A stretch of 64,000 bases of DNA from assembly GCA_963675575.1 (NCBI GenBank), contig OY776378.1, positions 3,006,161-3,070,160 of the forward strand, in the 5' to 3' direction. The notes below the pieces were generated by a model, which was not told the DNA's origin, did no database searches, and saw only the letters and a list, made by a program, of their open reading frames with translations. The DNA comes from JAGLOK01 sp963675575 (GTDB lineage: Bacteria > Bacillota > Clostridia > Christensenellales > UMGS416). The position numbers and the translations under genes were made by a program. Below are positions 18,484 through 27,370 of this stretch, piece by piece (the first letter of the stretch is position 1; the number at the start of each line of letters is the position of its first letter).

Positions 18484-18705
18484 CTAAACAGGAATAATGC
18501 CGCTTGTAATCAAAAACCCAATAAGCAAAGCGAGCGCAGCTATCGCCAAAATCACTTTCATAAACTTAAAGCTGATTTTTATGATAAGAAAAATCACAAC
18601 TCCGATTCCCAGAAGCCAAATAATATCGCTGAAATTAAACGAGGTTATATTGCCGGTTTTTAATTTGTCCCAAATCTGAAAGCCTTTAAAAATTGCTTCA
18701 TCCAT
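18484..18705 (-). CDS. Small two-helix membrane protein
   Basis: A 73-residue protein with a short polar N-terminus and two adjacent hydrophobic helices (about residues 28-45 and 48-70). Its ATG directly follows the TAA of the upstream gene (TAAATG). Its Shine-Dalgarno AGGTGA lies inside that gene's last codons, so translation is coupled. No family was recognised. The tight spacing supports it as a real gene of the polysaccharide operon. Confidence 0.65.
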   Translation of the reverse strand: MDEAIFKGFQIWDKLKTGNITSFNFSDIIWLLGIGVVIFLIIKISFKFMKVILAIAALALLIGFLITSGIIPV

Positions 18706-19104
18706 TTAATCACCTATAATTCTTATATCCCTTATTGATTTTATTTCGTCTGGATTCAAACCAGAAACAGAAGTTATCTTTCCAATTCTTTTGGTAAAAG
18801 TAATCACACTAACGGTTTTTAAATCACTACTCCTAACCATTATACAACATTCTTTAATAGTTTTTAACATAGAATTTGGATTTTGATAGTATCCCCGGTG
18901 AATAGCAATACGATCATTTACGTTTTTGTTTAGATTATCGGCTGACAAGTCATTTAAAAATTTTATTACGCGATCTTTTCCTTTAAGTTTATAAAAATAA
19001 TCAAAAGAAGTATATGTACATTCCTTTAAAAGTTTCTTAGAAAAAGATGAGAAATCTGCACGGTTCCAACATAATCCGAAACGATTATAGATATCATGTT
19101 TCAT
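18706..19104 (-). CDS. Unknown 132-residue protein of the polysaccharide operon
   Basis: A soluble 132-residue protein without signal peptide or membrane helix. The segment FYKLKGKDRVIKFLNDLS followed by alternating strands faintly recalls an NTF2/SnoaL-like fold, but this is a guess from pattern only. It overlaps the upstream epimerase by 11 nt and abuts the downstream small gene, so it is co-translated with them. No active-site motif was identified. Confidence 0.6.
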   Translation of the reverse strand: MKHDIYNRFGLCWNRADFSSFSKKLLKECTYTSFDYFYKLKGKDRVIKFLNDLSADNLNKNVNDRIAIHRGYYQNPNSMLKTIKECCIMVRSSDLKTVSVITFTKRIGKITSVSGLNPDEIKSIRDIRIIGD

Positions 19105-19987
19105 TTTTTTTATCCAAATATTCGAGAATTTCGCTTTGAATTCCTTCCGAGAAAGTCATGGGGCTGTATCCAAAGTCACATTGCGCGTCTTCATATGAAA
19201 AAATCTTGTCCTCCATCATTCTTTTTACCTGTTCAACAGAAATAATTGCATTTTTTGATACAAGATTGTATAGGAAGGCGCCGATAAGAGAAATCCATAT
19301 GGGGAACTTGATGTTGTATGTTTTTGTTTTTAAGTAGTCTTCAACAGTTTGAATAAGCTCAATGTATTCGATTGGATATTTCCCTGCAAGATTATATTCC
19401 TTGTTTTTTGTTGCTTCCCAATTAAATATCACATCGTAATAGGCATCTCCCAAATCTTTTGCGTTCACTGGCTGCATTAGATTTCTCCCGCTGCCGAATA
19501 TCGGAAAGAATTTATGCCTATAAAGATATGATACAAGATTGAACATGTTGCGGTCTTTTGAAGAGCCGTATATCATTGTTGGGCGAAGAATAGTTATATT
19601 AATTTTATCTCTGCTTTTAAGCACTTCGTTTTCTATTTCTATATATTCCGATGAGGCGCTTTTAAACTTTGAAAACATCCCTGTAGTGTGGACCAAAACA
19701 GCGTTTTCGATACCCGCTTTTAGAGCTGCCTCAATTACGTTTTTGCTTTGATAAATGCTGGCAATGTGTAGCACCATATCACAGCCTTTCATTTTTTTTG
19801 CCAAAAAATCGATGTCACTTAAATCTCCTATAACTTTTATGAAACTTAAGTTCGATTTATCTAAAACATTGGTGTCGCTGGTTTCACGCACCACACAAAT
19901 AAGCTCATCTTTGCTTTTTTCCTGAGTCAGTTTTTTTATATAAAAGCCACCGCTGTGGCCGGTTATACCTGTTACAAATATTTTCAC
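19094..19987 (-). CDS. NAD-dependent epimerase/dehydratase family protein
   Basis: A 297-residue extended short-chain dehydrogenase. The Rossmann motif VTGITGHSGG opens the protein, an early aspartate pair (DLSDIDF) follows, and ILRPTMIYG is the family block before the substrate domain. The usual YxxxK catalytic pair is not intact: the candidate region reads YIEIENEVLK, so the lysine is displaced and catalysis may be atypical. It overlaps the sugar transferase by 4 nt. Substrate is probably a nucleotide or lipid-linked sugar of the surface polymer (inference). Confidence 0.85.
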   Translation of the reverse strand: MKIFVTGITGHSGGFYIKKLTQEKSKDELICVVRETSDTNVLDKSNLSFIKVIGDLSDIDFLAKKMKGCDMVLHIASIYQSKNVIEAALKAGIENAVLVHTTGMFSKFKSASSEYIEIENEVLKSRDKINITILRPTMIYGSSKDRNMFNLVSYLYRHKFFPIFGSGRNLMQPVNAKDLGDAYYDVIFNWEATKNKEYNLAGKYPIEYIELIQTVEDYLKTKTYNIKFPIWISLIGAFLYNLVSKNAIISVEQVKRMMEDKIFSYEDAQCDFGYSPMTFSEGIQSEILEYLDKKNET

Positions 19988-20580
19988 TTTCCGCCCTCTT
20001 TCACGCCGTGTGCACCCAGCACTGCAGTTACTGTTTTAAAAAGCACCCAAATATCAAACAGAGCGGATACATTTTTAACATAACTCCCGTCATATTTAGC
20101 TTTTATATCTATGGGCAGCTCATCGCGGCCTTTTATCTGTGCCAGGCCGGTTATTCCCGGACGAACGCTGTTTGCGTCATATTTATCCCGCGCCTCAATC
20201 AAATCATATTGATTCCATAAAGCCGGCCGCGGACCGACAAGCGACATATCCTGCTTGATTACGTTAATGAGCTGGGGCAATTCATCCAGCGAAAATTTGC
20301 GCATAAACTTCCCTGTTTTTGTGATATATAAATCCGGATTGCCTAAAAGGTGTGTAGGTGTGTTTTTGGGAGCATCGGCTCTCATTGTGCGAAATTTATA
20401 TAAAGTAAAAAGTTTTTTGTTTTTGCCCACTCTGCTTTGTGTGAAAAAAGCTCCACCCGGGCTTTCCAAGGAAACTACTATCATAATAATCGCCATGAAT
20501 GGAGAAAGAACAATGAAGCCTATGAGGCATAATAAAGTATCCAACACAGGCTTAATAATGTTTAAATATAATTTTCTCAT
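19984..20580 (-). CDS. Undecaprenyl-phosphate sugar phosphotransferase (WcaJ/PglC-like catalytic domain)
   Basis: A 198-residue bacterial sugar transferase that moves a sugar-1-phosphate onto undecaprenyl phosphate to start a surface glycan. The N-terminal hydrophobic hairpin and the blocks SPGGAFFTQSRVG, LYKFRTM, KFSLDELPQLINV, SLVGPRPAL and RPGITGLAQ are all present. Only the small catalytic form is present, like PglC, without the extra N-terminal domain of WbaP-type enzymes. It lies 16 nt after the dehydratase, which may make its substrate. Confidence 0.95.
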   Translation of the reverse strand: MRKLYLNIIKPVLDTLLCLIGFIVLSPFMAIIMIVVSLESPGGAFFTQSRVGKNKKLFTLYKFRTMRADAPKNTPTHLLGNPDLYITKTGKFMRKFSLDELPQLINVIKQDMSLVGPRPALWNQYDLIEARDKYDANSVRPGITGLAQIKGRDELPIDIKAKYDGSYVKNVSALFDIWVLFKTVTAVLGAHGVKEGGK

Positions 20581-20596
20581 TTAATAATACTATCCG

Positions 20597-22531
20597 TCAG
20601 CCAGCTGAGTTTTTCCTATGGCTTTTCAAATTATAAATTTTTACGACGGAATCATCCTCTTCTTTTTTTTCACTTTTTGGCACACCATATTCGGGAACCA
20701 TCGACTTTATATATTCTATAACTTCGCCATCGTCCCCGTCAAGAAGGTCTTTTAATTTGTTTAGCTGTTTTTTCAGATGGTTATACTCGTAAAAATCTGC
20801 TTTTCCGATAAATATCTTTTCAAACTTAGTATGTTCAAGCTGTTCCCGGTTAAGCAGTAGTTCTTCATACATTTTTTCGCCGGGACGAAGACCGGTGTAT
20901 ACTATTTTTATATCTTCTCCCGGAACTAAGCCGGAAAGTTTTATTAGATCGCGGGCAAGGTCGTCAATTTTGACCATATCGCCCATATCCAGCACAAATA
21001 TTGTGCCTTCTTCGGCAAGGCCGCCCGCCTGCAGAACAAGCTGCGCCGCCTCGGGGATAGTCATGAAATATCTGGTTATGTCAGGGTGGGTTACAGTTAC
21101 AGGACCGCCCTGCTCAATTTGCTTTTTGAAAAGAGGTATAACAGAGCCGTTTGAACCCAGAACATTTCCAAAGCGCACCGCGGTGAATTCAGTTTTAGAA
21201 TTTGAGTTTATCGCGCTTACTATCATTTCGGCCACACGTTTTGTCGCGCCCATGATGTTTGTTGGATTAACGGCTTTATCGGTGGAAATCATAACAAACC
21301 GTTCAACGCCATGTTTGTCCGCGGCTGATGCAGTGTTAAATGTCCCGAAAATATTGTTTTTTACAGCTTCGCCCGGTGAAAATTCCATAAGAGGAACATG
21401 TTTGTGGGCGGCCGCGTGGAAAACTATCTGCGGTTTAAATTGATTAAATATAACATCCAGTCTTTTTGCGTCGCGCACTGAGCCTATGACCACCTCGATG
21501 TCGCGCTCTATATGCTTTCTACGAAGTTCGTGTCGAAGCTCGAAAACGGAGTTTTCATAAATATCAAACAAAACCAAAACTTTGGGATCATATTGTGCTA
21601 TCTGTCTGCAAAGCTCGCTTCCTATTGAGCCCCCGGCACCAGTGACAAGAACTGTTTTTTCCGTGATGTATCCAGCGATGGAGCCAACATCCAAATCAAC
21701 GGGGTCGCGCCCTAACAAATCTTCCGGTTCAACCGATCGCAGCTGTTTCATGCTGGCTTCTCCGCCGATGATGTCTTTGACCGATGGCATTATAGATATT
21801 CGGCATTGTGTTTTTATGCTATTTTTAAGAATCTTCTTTATAGTATAGCTGTCTGCTGAAGGCAGAGATATTATTATTTCGGTTGCATCCACGTTTTCAC
21901 ATATTTCGATTATATCGTCTGTGCCGCCCATAACACGAACGCCGTTTATATTCGCGTTGTGTTTTTCTGCGTCATCATCTACAAGCGCTACAACTTGACC
22001 GCGCTCGGGATTTATGTTGATGTCATGCACCAACATAGCTCCCGCTTCTCCTGCTCCGACTATAACTATTCTTCCGCCTATGCCTCCGCGGCTTCTTATA
22101 TACTCGTGTTGTAGATATCTTAAAATCCTGTAGCTCATGCGTATAGCCAGGATTCCCATTGTGATTAACACACCAAAGATTATATGCACTCTGAATGGAA
22201 TCAAGTTGTTTTCTAAAATTATTCGGCTGGCTGCTAATAAAATAGCATTTACAGCAATTTGCGCCAGAAACACGCGAAGCATTTCTTTGATACTTGCATA
22301 TTGCCACTTAAGGCCATATAGCTTAAATATAAAATTGACTGCTACAACAACGGCAATCGTTACTAACAAAACAGGCAAAAACGCGCCTAATATGCCATCA
22401 CTCCAACCGACGGACGCGCTTGATTTCGTATGAGGTCCTAATATAATATAAAAGGATACATATACACAAAAAACAGCCCATACCATATCCATAAAAACAA
22501 GCGCTAATTTTCTCAATAATTTCTCAAACAT
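20597..22531 (-). CDS. Nucleoside-diphosphate sugar 4,6-dehydratase (CapD/PglF family membrane protein)
   Basis: A 644-residue protein with four N-terminal membrane helices, a first Rossmann domain (VIVGAGEAG, about residue 145) and a second catalytic Rossmann domain (VLVTGAGGSIGSELCRQI, about residue 285). STDKAVNPTNIMGATKR carries the Met-x3-Lys arrangement typical of membrane dehydratases of UDP-GlcNAc. The start at 22531 has GAGGAA 6 nt upstream and is preferred over one 10 codons earlier. It is the first gene of the polysaccharide operon and should supply a deoxy-sugar for the transferase downstream. Confidence 0.93.
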   Translation of the reverse strand: MFEKLLRKLALVFMDMVWAVFCVYVSFYIILGPHTKSSASVGWSDGILGAFLPVLLVTIAVVVAVNFIFKLYGLKWQYASIKEMLRVFLAQIAVNAILLAASRIILENNLIPFRVHIIFGVLITMGILAIRMSYRILRYLQHEYIRSRGGIGGRIVIVGAGEAGAMLVHDININPERGQVVALVDDDAEKHNANINGVRVMGGTDDIIEICENVDATEIIISLPSADSYTIKKILKNSIKTQCRISIMPSVKDIIGGEASMKQLRSVEPEDLLGRDPVDLDVGSIAGYITEKTVLVTGAGGSIGSELCRQIAQYDPKVLVLFDIYENSVFELRHELRRKHIERDIEVVIGSVRDAKRLDVIFNQFKPQIVFHAAAHKHVPLMEFSPGEAVKNNIFGTFNTASAADKHGVERFVMISTDKAVNPTNIMGATKRVAEMIVSAINSNSKTEFTAVRFGNVLGSNGSVIPLFKKQIEQGGPVTVTHPDITRYFMTIPEAAQLVLQAGGLAEEGTIFVLDMGDMVKIDDLARDLIKLSGLVPGEDIKIVYTGLRPGEKMYEELLLNREQLEHTKFEKIFIGKADFYEYNHLKKQLNKLKDLLDGDDGEVIEYIKSMVPEYGVPKSEKKEEDDSVVKIYNLKSHRKNSAG

Positions 22532-22680
22532 GTAGTTCCTCACAAATAGCCATCGTAACAAAAACGTAAAGCTATGTTAATTATTATAAAATATTTTAAC
22601 ACATGTTGCTAATGTTATCAATTATAATAAAAGACAGAATAAACGCTATAATATAAATAAAAAATATTTTTATTTAAAAT

Positions 22681-22706
22681 GGAACCAAAACAATTCTTTT
22701 TGGGTC
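22681..22706 (+). promoter_or_regulatory. Possible ECF-type promoter of the sigma factor operon
   Basis: GGAAC at 22681-22685 and GTC at 22704-22706 with 18 nt between, resembling the GGAAC/GTC form of ECF-sigma promoters. Spacing is at the long end. Autoregulation by the adjacent sigma gene is an inference. Confidence 0.35.
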
Positions 22707-22711
22707 TTCTG

Positions 22712-22727
22712 ATTGAATGCATTCAAT
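22712..22727. promoter_or_regulatory. 16-bp perfect palindrome upstream of the ECF sigma gene
   Basis: ATTGAATGCATTCAAT, perfectly symmetric, 20 nt before the sigma gene ATG and just downstream of the putative promoter. It could be an operator for a dimeric regulator. Confidence 0.4.
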
Positions 22728-22747
22728 AAAGTTGAAAGGAAAACAAC

Positions 22748-23302
22748 ATGATTGAACCTATAAAAATCGTCGCCAGTACGGATATCATTAAGAATTCGTA
22801 TGAAGACAGGGTCAAGAAAGCGATAAAAGGAGATAAAAAAGCCTATTCAGAAATAATATTAGGTATGGAGCAAAAACTGTATCGAGTAAGCCGCTCTGTT
22901 TTGCGTGATGACGCGGATTGTGCAGACGCTATTCAGGAGGCGTTGATTCGTGCCTGGCTTAAACTTCCCTCTTTAAGAAGCCATGAGCTATTTGAACACT
23001 GGTTAATCCGCATTCTTTTAAGGGAATGCTATAGGATAGCCAAACAAACAAAATACTATCCTTTGGAAACCAATCAAATTGGGCATGAAACCCAACCTGA
23101 TTTCTCACAAAGAATATTACTGGAAGAGGCCGTTTACAGCCTAAAAATTGAACAGCGTTCGCCATTTGTTTTGCATCATATGATGGGGTACAAAGTTTAT
23201 GAAACAGCAAAGATTTTGGATATACCTGAAGGCACTGTGAAGTCGAGTTTAATGCGTGCAAGAAACAAACTGAAAAATATTTTACAGGAGGAAAGAAAAT
23301 GA
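22748..23302 (+). CDS. ECF-type RNA polymerase sigma factor
   Basis: A 184-residue sigma-70-family factor with only regions 2 and 4. Region 2 includes DDADCADAIQEALIRAWLKLPSL (about residues 55-77). Region 4 has the helix-turn-helix GYKVYETAKILDIPEGTVKSSLMRARNKLK near the C-terminus. It redirects RNA polymerase to a small regulon, probably for envelope stress. AAAGGA lies 7 nt before the ATG. The next gene overlaps by 4 nt and encodes the probable membrane anti-sigma factor. Confidence 0.93.
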   Translation: MIEPIKIVASTDIIKNSYEDRVKKAIKGDKKAYSEIILGMEQKLYRVSRSVLRDDADCADAIQEALIRAWLKLPSLRSHELFEHWLIRILLRECYRIAKQTKYYPLETNQIGHETQPDFSQRILLEEAVYSLKIEQRSPFVLHHMMGYKVYETAKILDIPEGTVKSSLMRARNKLKNILQEERK

Positions 23303-24483
23303 AAAAAACAAATAGCATTAATAACAACAGCCCTTCAGTTGTTCATGAAAGAATTTTATTTACGCTAAACAGCTTGCCGGAAACAATAAAAAAATTCTCA
23401 AATAATACAAGGAATACAAGGGTTGCATTAATATCGGCAGCATCTTTAATAGCAGTACTTTTTCTTACACTATGGACAATAAACCCGGTATTTGCGCAAG
23501 GCATGAACTTTAGGCAATCAGTAAGAGAATTTTTAGGATTTAATCCTGAAGCACAAGAGATAATTGAAGCTCCTCTTACGGCGCAAAGCATTTCCGATAT
23601 TGCGGAAGATCAAGAACCTGGACAAAAAGAAGAGCTTACCGAAACCGCCATACTTACTCAACCTGACGAAGAAGGGGTACAAGTGCCAACGGTACAAGTG
23701 TCAGGGTATATTTTCGAATTGGAGACGGAAACTCTCTATGACGGAGTGACTTTAGTGGTGGGCTACAATGTGCGCCGCGAAAACGGTGAGGTTATGCCGC
23801 CTGAGGAAGAATATACAAAAGATCATTTGGCGGGATATATAAGAGCCTTTGAATTGCTTATTGACGGGGAAGTTTATAATTCGCGCTCGGATTCACCTCT
23901 GCAGTTGGATTGGAGCGATCCGTACGTCTATCGGCAGGTTGTAAGTTATGATTTAAGTGGATTGGCTAAACCTATTACCGCACAAACTGAAATTATCCTA
24001 CGCGTTGCAGTACACCAGTACAGTGAAAACCCGTTGGACACAATAACAACTTTTGCCGATCTTCCCTTTTCAATAAACACACGCCATGAGAGCAGTGCCG
24101 ACACGATTACAGCAATCGATACATTGTTTACAAGGGGAGATTTTACGGTGGAACTTATGCCAATCAGCTGTTCGTCGATACGTACACTCATTACCATAAG
24201 GGCGTATAAGACCGATGACCCCTCTTTCGGAAAACGTATGGACGGACAGATATCAATTAGCGTAAAAGATCTGGACGGCAATATTTTCCCATGTCCTCCG
24301 AACAGCACCTTGGCAAGCATGGGTTATGGCGAAGATGAAAGCGGGTTCACATATCTTGAATACGAATGGTATGTTGATCCTACATTCGAGCTGCCGAAAA
24401 CATTTCAGCTGACATTCGGAAGCACTGATGTAAACCCCACAACGGAAACGAAGTATGATCCTATAATTATTAATCTGCCTTAA
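23299..24483 (+). CDS. Probable membrane anti-sigma factor (DUF4179-like) with large extracellular domain
   Basis: A 394-residue protein with about 45 N-terminal cytoplasmic residues, one membrane helix (about 46-66), then a stretch NFRQSVREFLGF and over 300 extracellular residues rich in beta-type sequence. The layout and its ATGA overlap with the ECF sigma gene fit the DUF4179/DUF5643 anti-sigma proteins of Bacillota. No zinc-binding ZAS motif (HxxxCxxC) is present. It would hold the sigma factor at the membrane and sense an outside signal (inference). Confidence 0.75.
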   Translation: MKKTNSINNNSPSVVHERILFTLNSLPETIKKFSNNTRNTRVALISAASLIAVLFLTLWTINPVFAQGMNFRQSVREFLGFNPEAQEIIEAPLTAQSISDIAEDQEPGQKEELTETAILTQPDEEGVQVPTVQVSGYIFELETETLYDGVTLVVGYNVRRENGEVMPPEEEYTKDHLAGYIRAFELLIDGEVYNSRSDSPLQLDWSDPYVYRQVVSYDLSGLAKPITAQTEIILRVAVHQYSENPLDTITTFADLPFSINTRHESSADTITAIDTLFTRGDFTVELMPISCSSIRTLITIRAYKTDDPSFGKRMDGQISISVKDLDGNIFPCPPNSTLASMGYGEDESGFTYLEYEWYVDPTFELPKTFQLTFGSTDVNPTTETKYDPIIINLP

Positions 24484-24516
24484 ACCAAACATAAATAATG
24501 TAAGATAAAAAGGTTT

Positions 24517-24547
24517 AACCGCTTAAGCTAATGCTTGAGCGGTTTTT
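24517..24547 (+). terminator. Terminator of the ECF sigma/anti-sigma operon
   Basis: 12-bp stem AACCGCTTAAGC / GCTTGAGCGGTT with one T-G pair, a 4-nt loop and a T run. Confidence 0.85.
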
Positions 24548-24833
24548 CATGTGTTCTTATAATTATGCAGTTCGCAATTGTAGCGGTTTCATAATTTGGC
24601 ATTTTTTTAATATTATATATTAGCTCTTTTTTTATAAAAAAGTGCCCATAAAATGAATAAAAAGCAGGATTATTTTTAAATCATGCAAGGTTTTATGCAT
24701 TTTAGAATATTTATAAGAAATATTGCTCAAAAATGCAATTAAACATTGTGTTTACTTCATTATATCTTTTATAATGTAGTATACAACCTCAGATAGGTTG
24801 CATTAGAGCTAAAACTAACAAAGGAGAAACACA
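24548..24833. other. AT-rich intergenic region before gdhA
   Basis: No ORF, repeat or riboswitch fold was recognised. A candidate promoter lies at 24746-24775 (TTGTGT, 18-nt spacer, TATAAT), leaving a leader of about 50 nt before the gdhA Shine-Dalgarno (AAAGGAG). Confidence 0.5.
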
Positions 24834-26183
24834 ATGCAAAAAGAGAACACTATTTTAGAGAGCGTCAGAAAAAAAGTGAATGCCATGGATGGCGAACAAA
24901 CCGAGTTTATTCAAGCAGTGGATGAAGTACTTGAGTCACTTGAACCGGTGGCTAAAAAATACCCCCATTATGTAGAGGCGGGAATTTTCGAGCGCATAGT
25001 TGAACCAGAGCGTCAGATAATGTTTCGCGTATCATGGGTGGACGACCAAGGAAAAGTTCAGGTTAACCGCGGATTCAGGGTACAGTTTAATTCTGCAATA
25101 GGTCCTTACAAAGGCGGGCTTAGGTTGCATCCATCAGTAAATTTGGGAATAGTCAAATTCTTAGGATTTGAGCAAATTTTCAAAAATTCTCTTACAGGCC
25201 TTCCAATGGGCGGCGGTAAAGGCGGAAGTGACTTTGATCCTAAGGGGAAATCAGATAATGAAGTAATGAGATTTTGCCAAAGCTTTATGACAGAGCTTCA
25301 AAGGCATATCGGAGCTGACACTGATGTTCCCGCAGGCGATATCGGCACGGGTGCACGTGAAATAGGATATATGTACGGACAATATAAGCGTCTTCGAAAT
25401 GAATTTACAGGCGTGCTTACAGGAAAAGGCTTAGCGTGGGGCGGCAGTTTGGCCAGAACCGAAGCCACAGGCTATGGATGTTGCTATTTCACAGACGAAA
25501 TGCTTAAAACCAAAGGCGAATCATTTAAAGGTAAAACAGTCGTAATTTCAGGCTCAGGCAATGTTGCTATATATGCCACAGAAAAAGCGACACAATTAGG
25601 CGGAAAAGTTGTAGCTTTAAGCGATTCTTCAGGGTATATACATGACAGCGAAGGCATAGACCTTCCTCTTGTAAAGCAGCTTAAAGAAGTTGAGCGTAAG
25701 CGCATCAAAGAATATATCAAGCATCATCCAAACGCAACATATACAGAAGGCTCGACAGGAATATGGAGCATACCATGTGACATAGCTCTTCCCTGCGCGA
25801 CTCAAAACGAACTTGATAAAAAGTCGGCTGAGACTCTTGTTAAAAATGGTTGCATAGCGGTAGCAGAAGGTGCGAACATGCCTACGACCCCTGAAGGCAT
25901 TGTAGTGCTTCAGGCAAACGGCGTATTGTATGGCCCCGGAAAAGCGGCAAACGCAGGCGGCGTAGCTACAAGCGGACTTGAAATGAGCCAAAACAGCGCA
26001 CGCCTTTCATGGACGTTCGAAAAAGTGGACAGCATGCTCAAAGATATAATGATTGATATCCACAAAAAAGCAAGCGAAGCAGCAGAAGAGTTCGGTGAAC
26101 CGGGCAACTTGGTGCTTGGCGCAAACATCGCGGGCTTTTTGAAAGTTGCAGAAGCGATGTATGCTCAGGGAGTAGCATACTAG
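24834..26183 (+). CDS. gdhA: NADP-type glutamate dehydrogenase
   Basis: A 449-residue hexameric-type glutamate dehydrogenase that links 2-oxoglutarate and ammonia to glutamate. The glutamate-binding block PYKGGLRLHPSVN, the catalytic-lysine block LPMGGGKGGSDFDPKGKS, DTDVPAGDIGTGAREIGYMYG and the Rossmann segment VVISGSGNVAIYA are all present. The length and KGGSDFDPKGKS context are those of the GdhA/NADP class rather than RocG. It has its own promoter region and terminator and stands alone. Confidence 0.97.
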   Translation: MQKENTILESVRKKVNAMDGEQTEFIQAVDEVLESLEPVAKKYPHYVEAGIFERIVEPERQIMFRVSWVDDQGKVQVNRGFRVQFNSAIGPYKGGLRLHPSVNLGIVKFLGFEQIFKNSLTGLPMGGGKGGSDFDPKGKSDNEVMRFCQSFMTELQRHIGADTDVPAGDIGTGAREIGYMYGQYKRLRNEFTGVLTGKGLAWGGSLARTEATGYGCCYFTDEMLKTKGESFKGKTVVISGSGNVAIYATEKATQLGGKVVALSDSSGYIHDSEGIDLPLVKQLKEVERKRIKEYIKHHPNATYTEGSTGIWSIPCDIALPCATQNELDKKSAETLVKNGCIAVAEGANMPTTPEGIVVLQANGVLYGPGKAANAGGVATSGLEMSQNSARLSWTFEKVDSMLKDIMIDIHKKASEAAEEFGEPGNLVLGANIAGFLKVAEAMYAQGVAY

Positions 26184-26210
26184 AACTTTGAATTAATAAG
26201 AATAATAAAT

Positions 26211-26237
26211 GAAGTCCCCGAAAAAATCGGGGGCTTC
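26211..26237. terminator. Terminator after gdhA
   Basis: 10-bp stem GAAGTCCCCG / CGGGGGCTTC (one T-G pair) with a short A/T loop, placed between convergent gdhA and telA. The trailing T run is modest. Confidence 0.7.
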
Positions 26238-26261
26238 TTCTATGTTTAAAAACAATTTATT

Positions 26262-27359
26262 TTAACCTGCTGTTGCCGGAGTGCTTTCTTTTGCGGCAAT
26301 TAGTTTTTGTTTCAATTCCGCTTCTAATACTTTGAGCTCCGCTTCCGCGTTTTGTCTTGCGATGCTTCCTTCCTGCTGTATCCTAAGACTCTCGGTTATG
26401 GTTTCAATCAGGTCCGCGTTTGTTTGGCGCAGTGTTTCAATGTCGACTATGCCGCGCTCAGCCTCTACGGCTGTTTCCAGTGTGCCTGTTTTTAGCATCT
26501 CGGAATTTTTCTTGAGTAATTCGTTGGTAGTGTTTGTCACTTCTCGCTGAATTTCTAACGCTGAGCGTTGGCGGAAAATAGTGATAGCGATAACAATCTG
26601 GCTTTTCCATAGAGGAATAGTGTTGAGTATTGATGACTGTATGCGCTCAACTAATACCTGGTCGTTGTTTTGCACAAGTCGCATTTGTGGCATAGCCTGT
26701 ATTGCCACCATTCGCGAAAGTTTCAAATCATGCACTTTCTTTTCAAAGCGGTCAACCATAGCTTCAATATCGCGAAGTTCCTGAGCTTTTATGGCATCAT
26801 CGGTCTTTTCTACCTCCGCGCGAATTGCCGGAATTTCTTTTTCTCGCATTTTTGCAATCTGCATATCGCCCGCTGCGATATATATGTCAAGTTCTTTAAG
26901 ATAATTGTGGTTTTTTTCATATAGCTGATCCAATAATTCGATATCTCGGAAAAGAGTATCGCGGGATTTTTCAAGCTGTTCGACAATGTTGTCTATTTGA
27001 ATGGAGAGCTTGTCATATCTGCCGATAAATTTTTGAATACGGCGTTTGAATGAATTAAACAGACCGCCTTTTTTCCCCGACGCAACGCTGTCAATATCGA
27101 TTTGCTTAACCTTCACCATAAGTTCGTTAAGCGTTTGCCCAACATAACCGGAATCCTTGGAGCGCACCTGCTCTAAAACAGTATCGGAAAAATCGGATAT
27201 CTCGGTTTGCGCGCCGACACCATACTGTATCACAGCCTGGGTGTCGCGGATATCTATGGAAGCTGCTATTTCATTTACTTTTGCTATTTCCTCTGGAGTA
27301 AATTCGCTTAGTTCAACTTTATCCGGAAGGTTTTGCAGTTCATTTTTTACTTCGCTCAT
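26262..27359 (-). CDS. TelA-family toxic anion resistance protein
   Basis: A 365-residue cytoplasmic, strongly helical protein of the TelA/KlaA family (PF05816), linked to tellurite and cell-envelope stress resistance. Family blocks include FIGRYDKLSIQIDNIVEQLE (about residues 112-131), the LDIYIAAG segment and a long C-terminal coiled coil. It starts at an ATG with a GGAGAAA Shine-Dalgarno, 11 nt after xpaC. The xpaC-telA pair is conserved in Bacillota (xpaC-yaaN in Bacillus subtilis). Biochemical function is unsettled. Confidence 0.92.
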   Translation of the reverse strand: MSEVKNELQNLPDKVELSEFTPEEIAKVNEIAASIDIRDTQAVIQYGVGAQTEISDFSDTVLEQVRSKDSGYVGQTLNELMVKVKQIDIDSVASGKKGGLFNSFKRRIQKFIGRYDKLSIQIDNIVEQLEKSRDTLFRDIELLDQLYEKNHNYLKELDIYIAAGDMQIAKMREKEIPAIRAEVEKTDDAIKAQELRDIEAMVDRFEKKVHDLKLSRMVAIQAMPQMRLVQNNDQVLVERIQSSILNTIPLWKSQIVIAITIFRQRSALEIQREVTNTTNELLKKNSEMLKTGTLETAVEAERGIVDIETLRQTNADLIETITESLRIQQEGSIARQNAEAELKVLEAELKQKLIAAKESTPATAG

Positions 27360-27370
27360 AGTTTCTCCTT

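Noticed and set aside
20895..21443. 182-codon plus-strand ORF inside the dehydratase gene
   Set aside because: It is antisense to strongly conserved Rossmann motifs of the CapD/PglF protein and has a low-complexity Ser/Arg-rich composition typical of a shadow frame.
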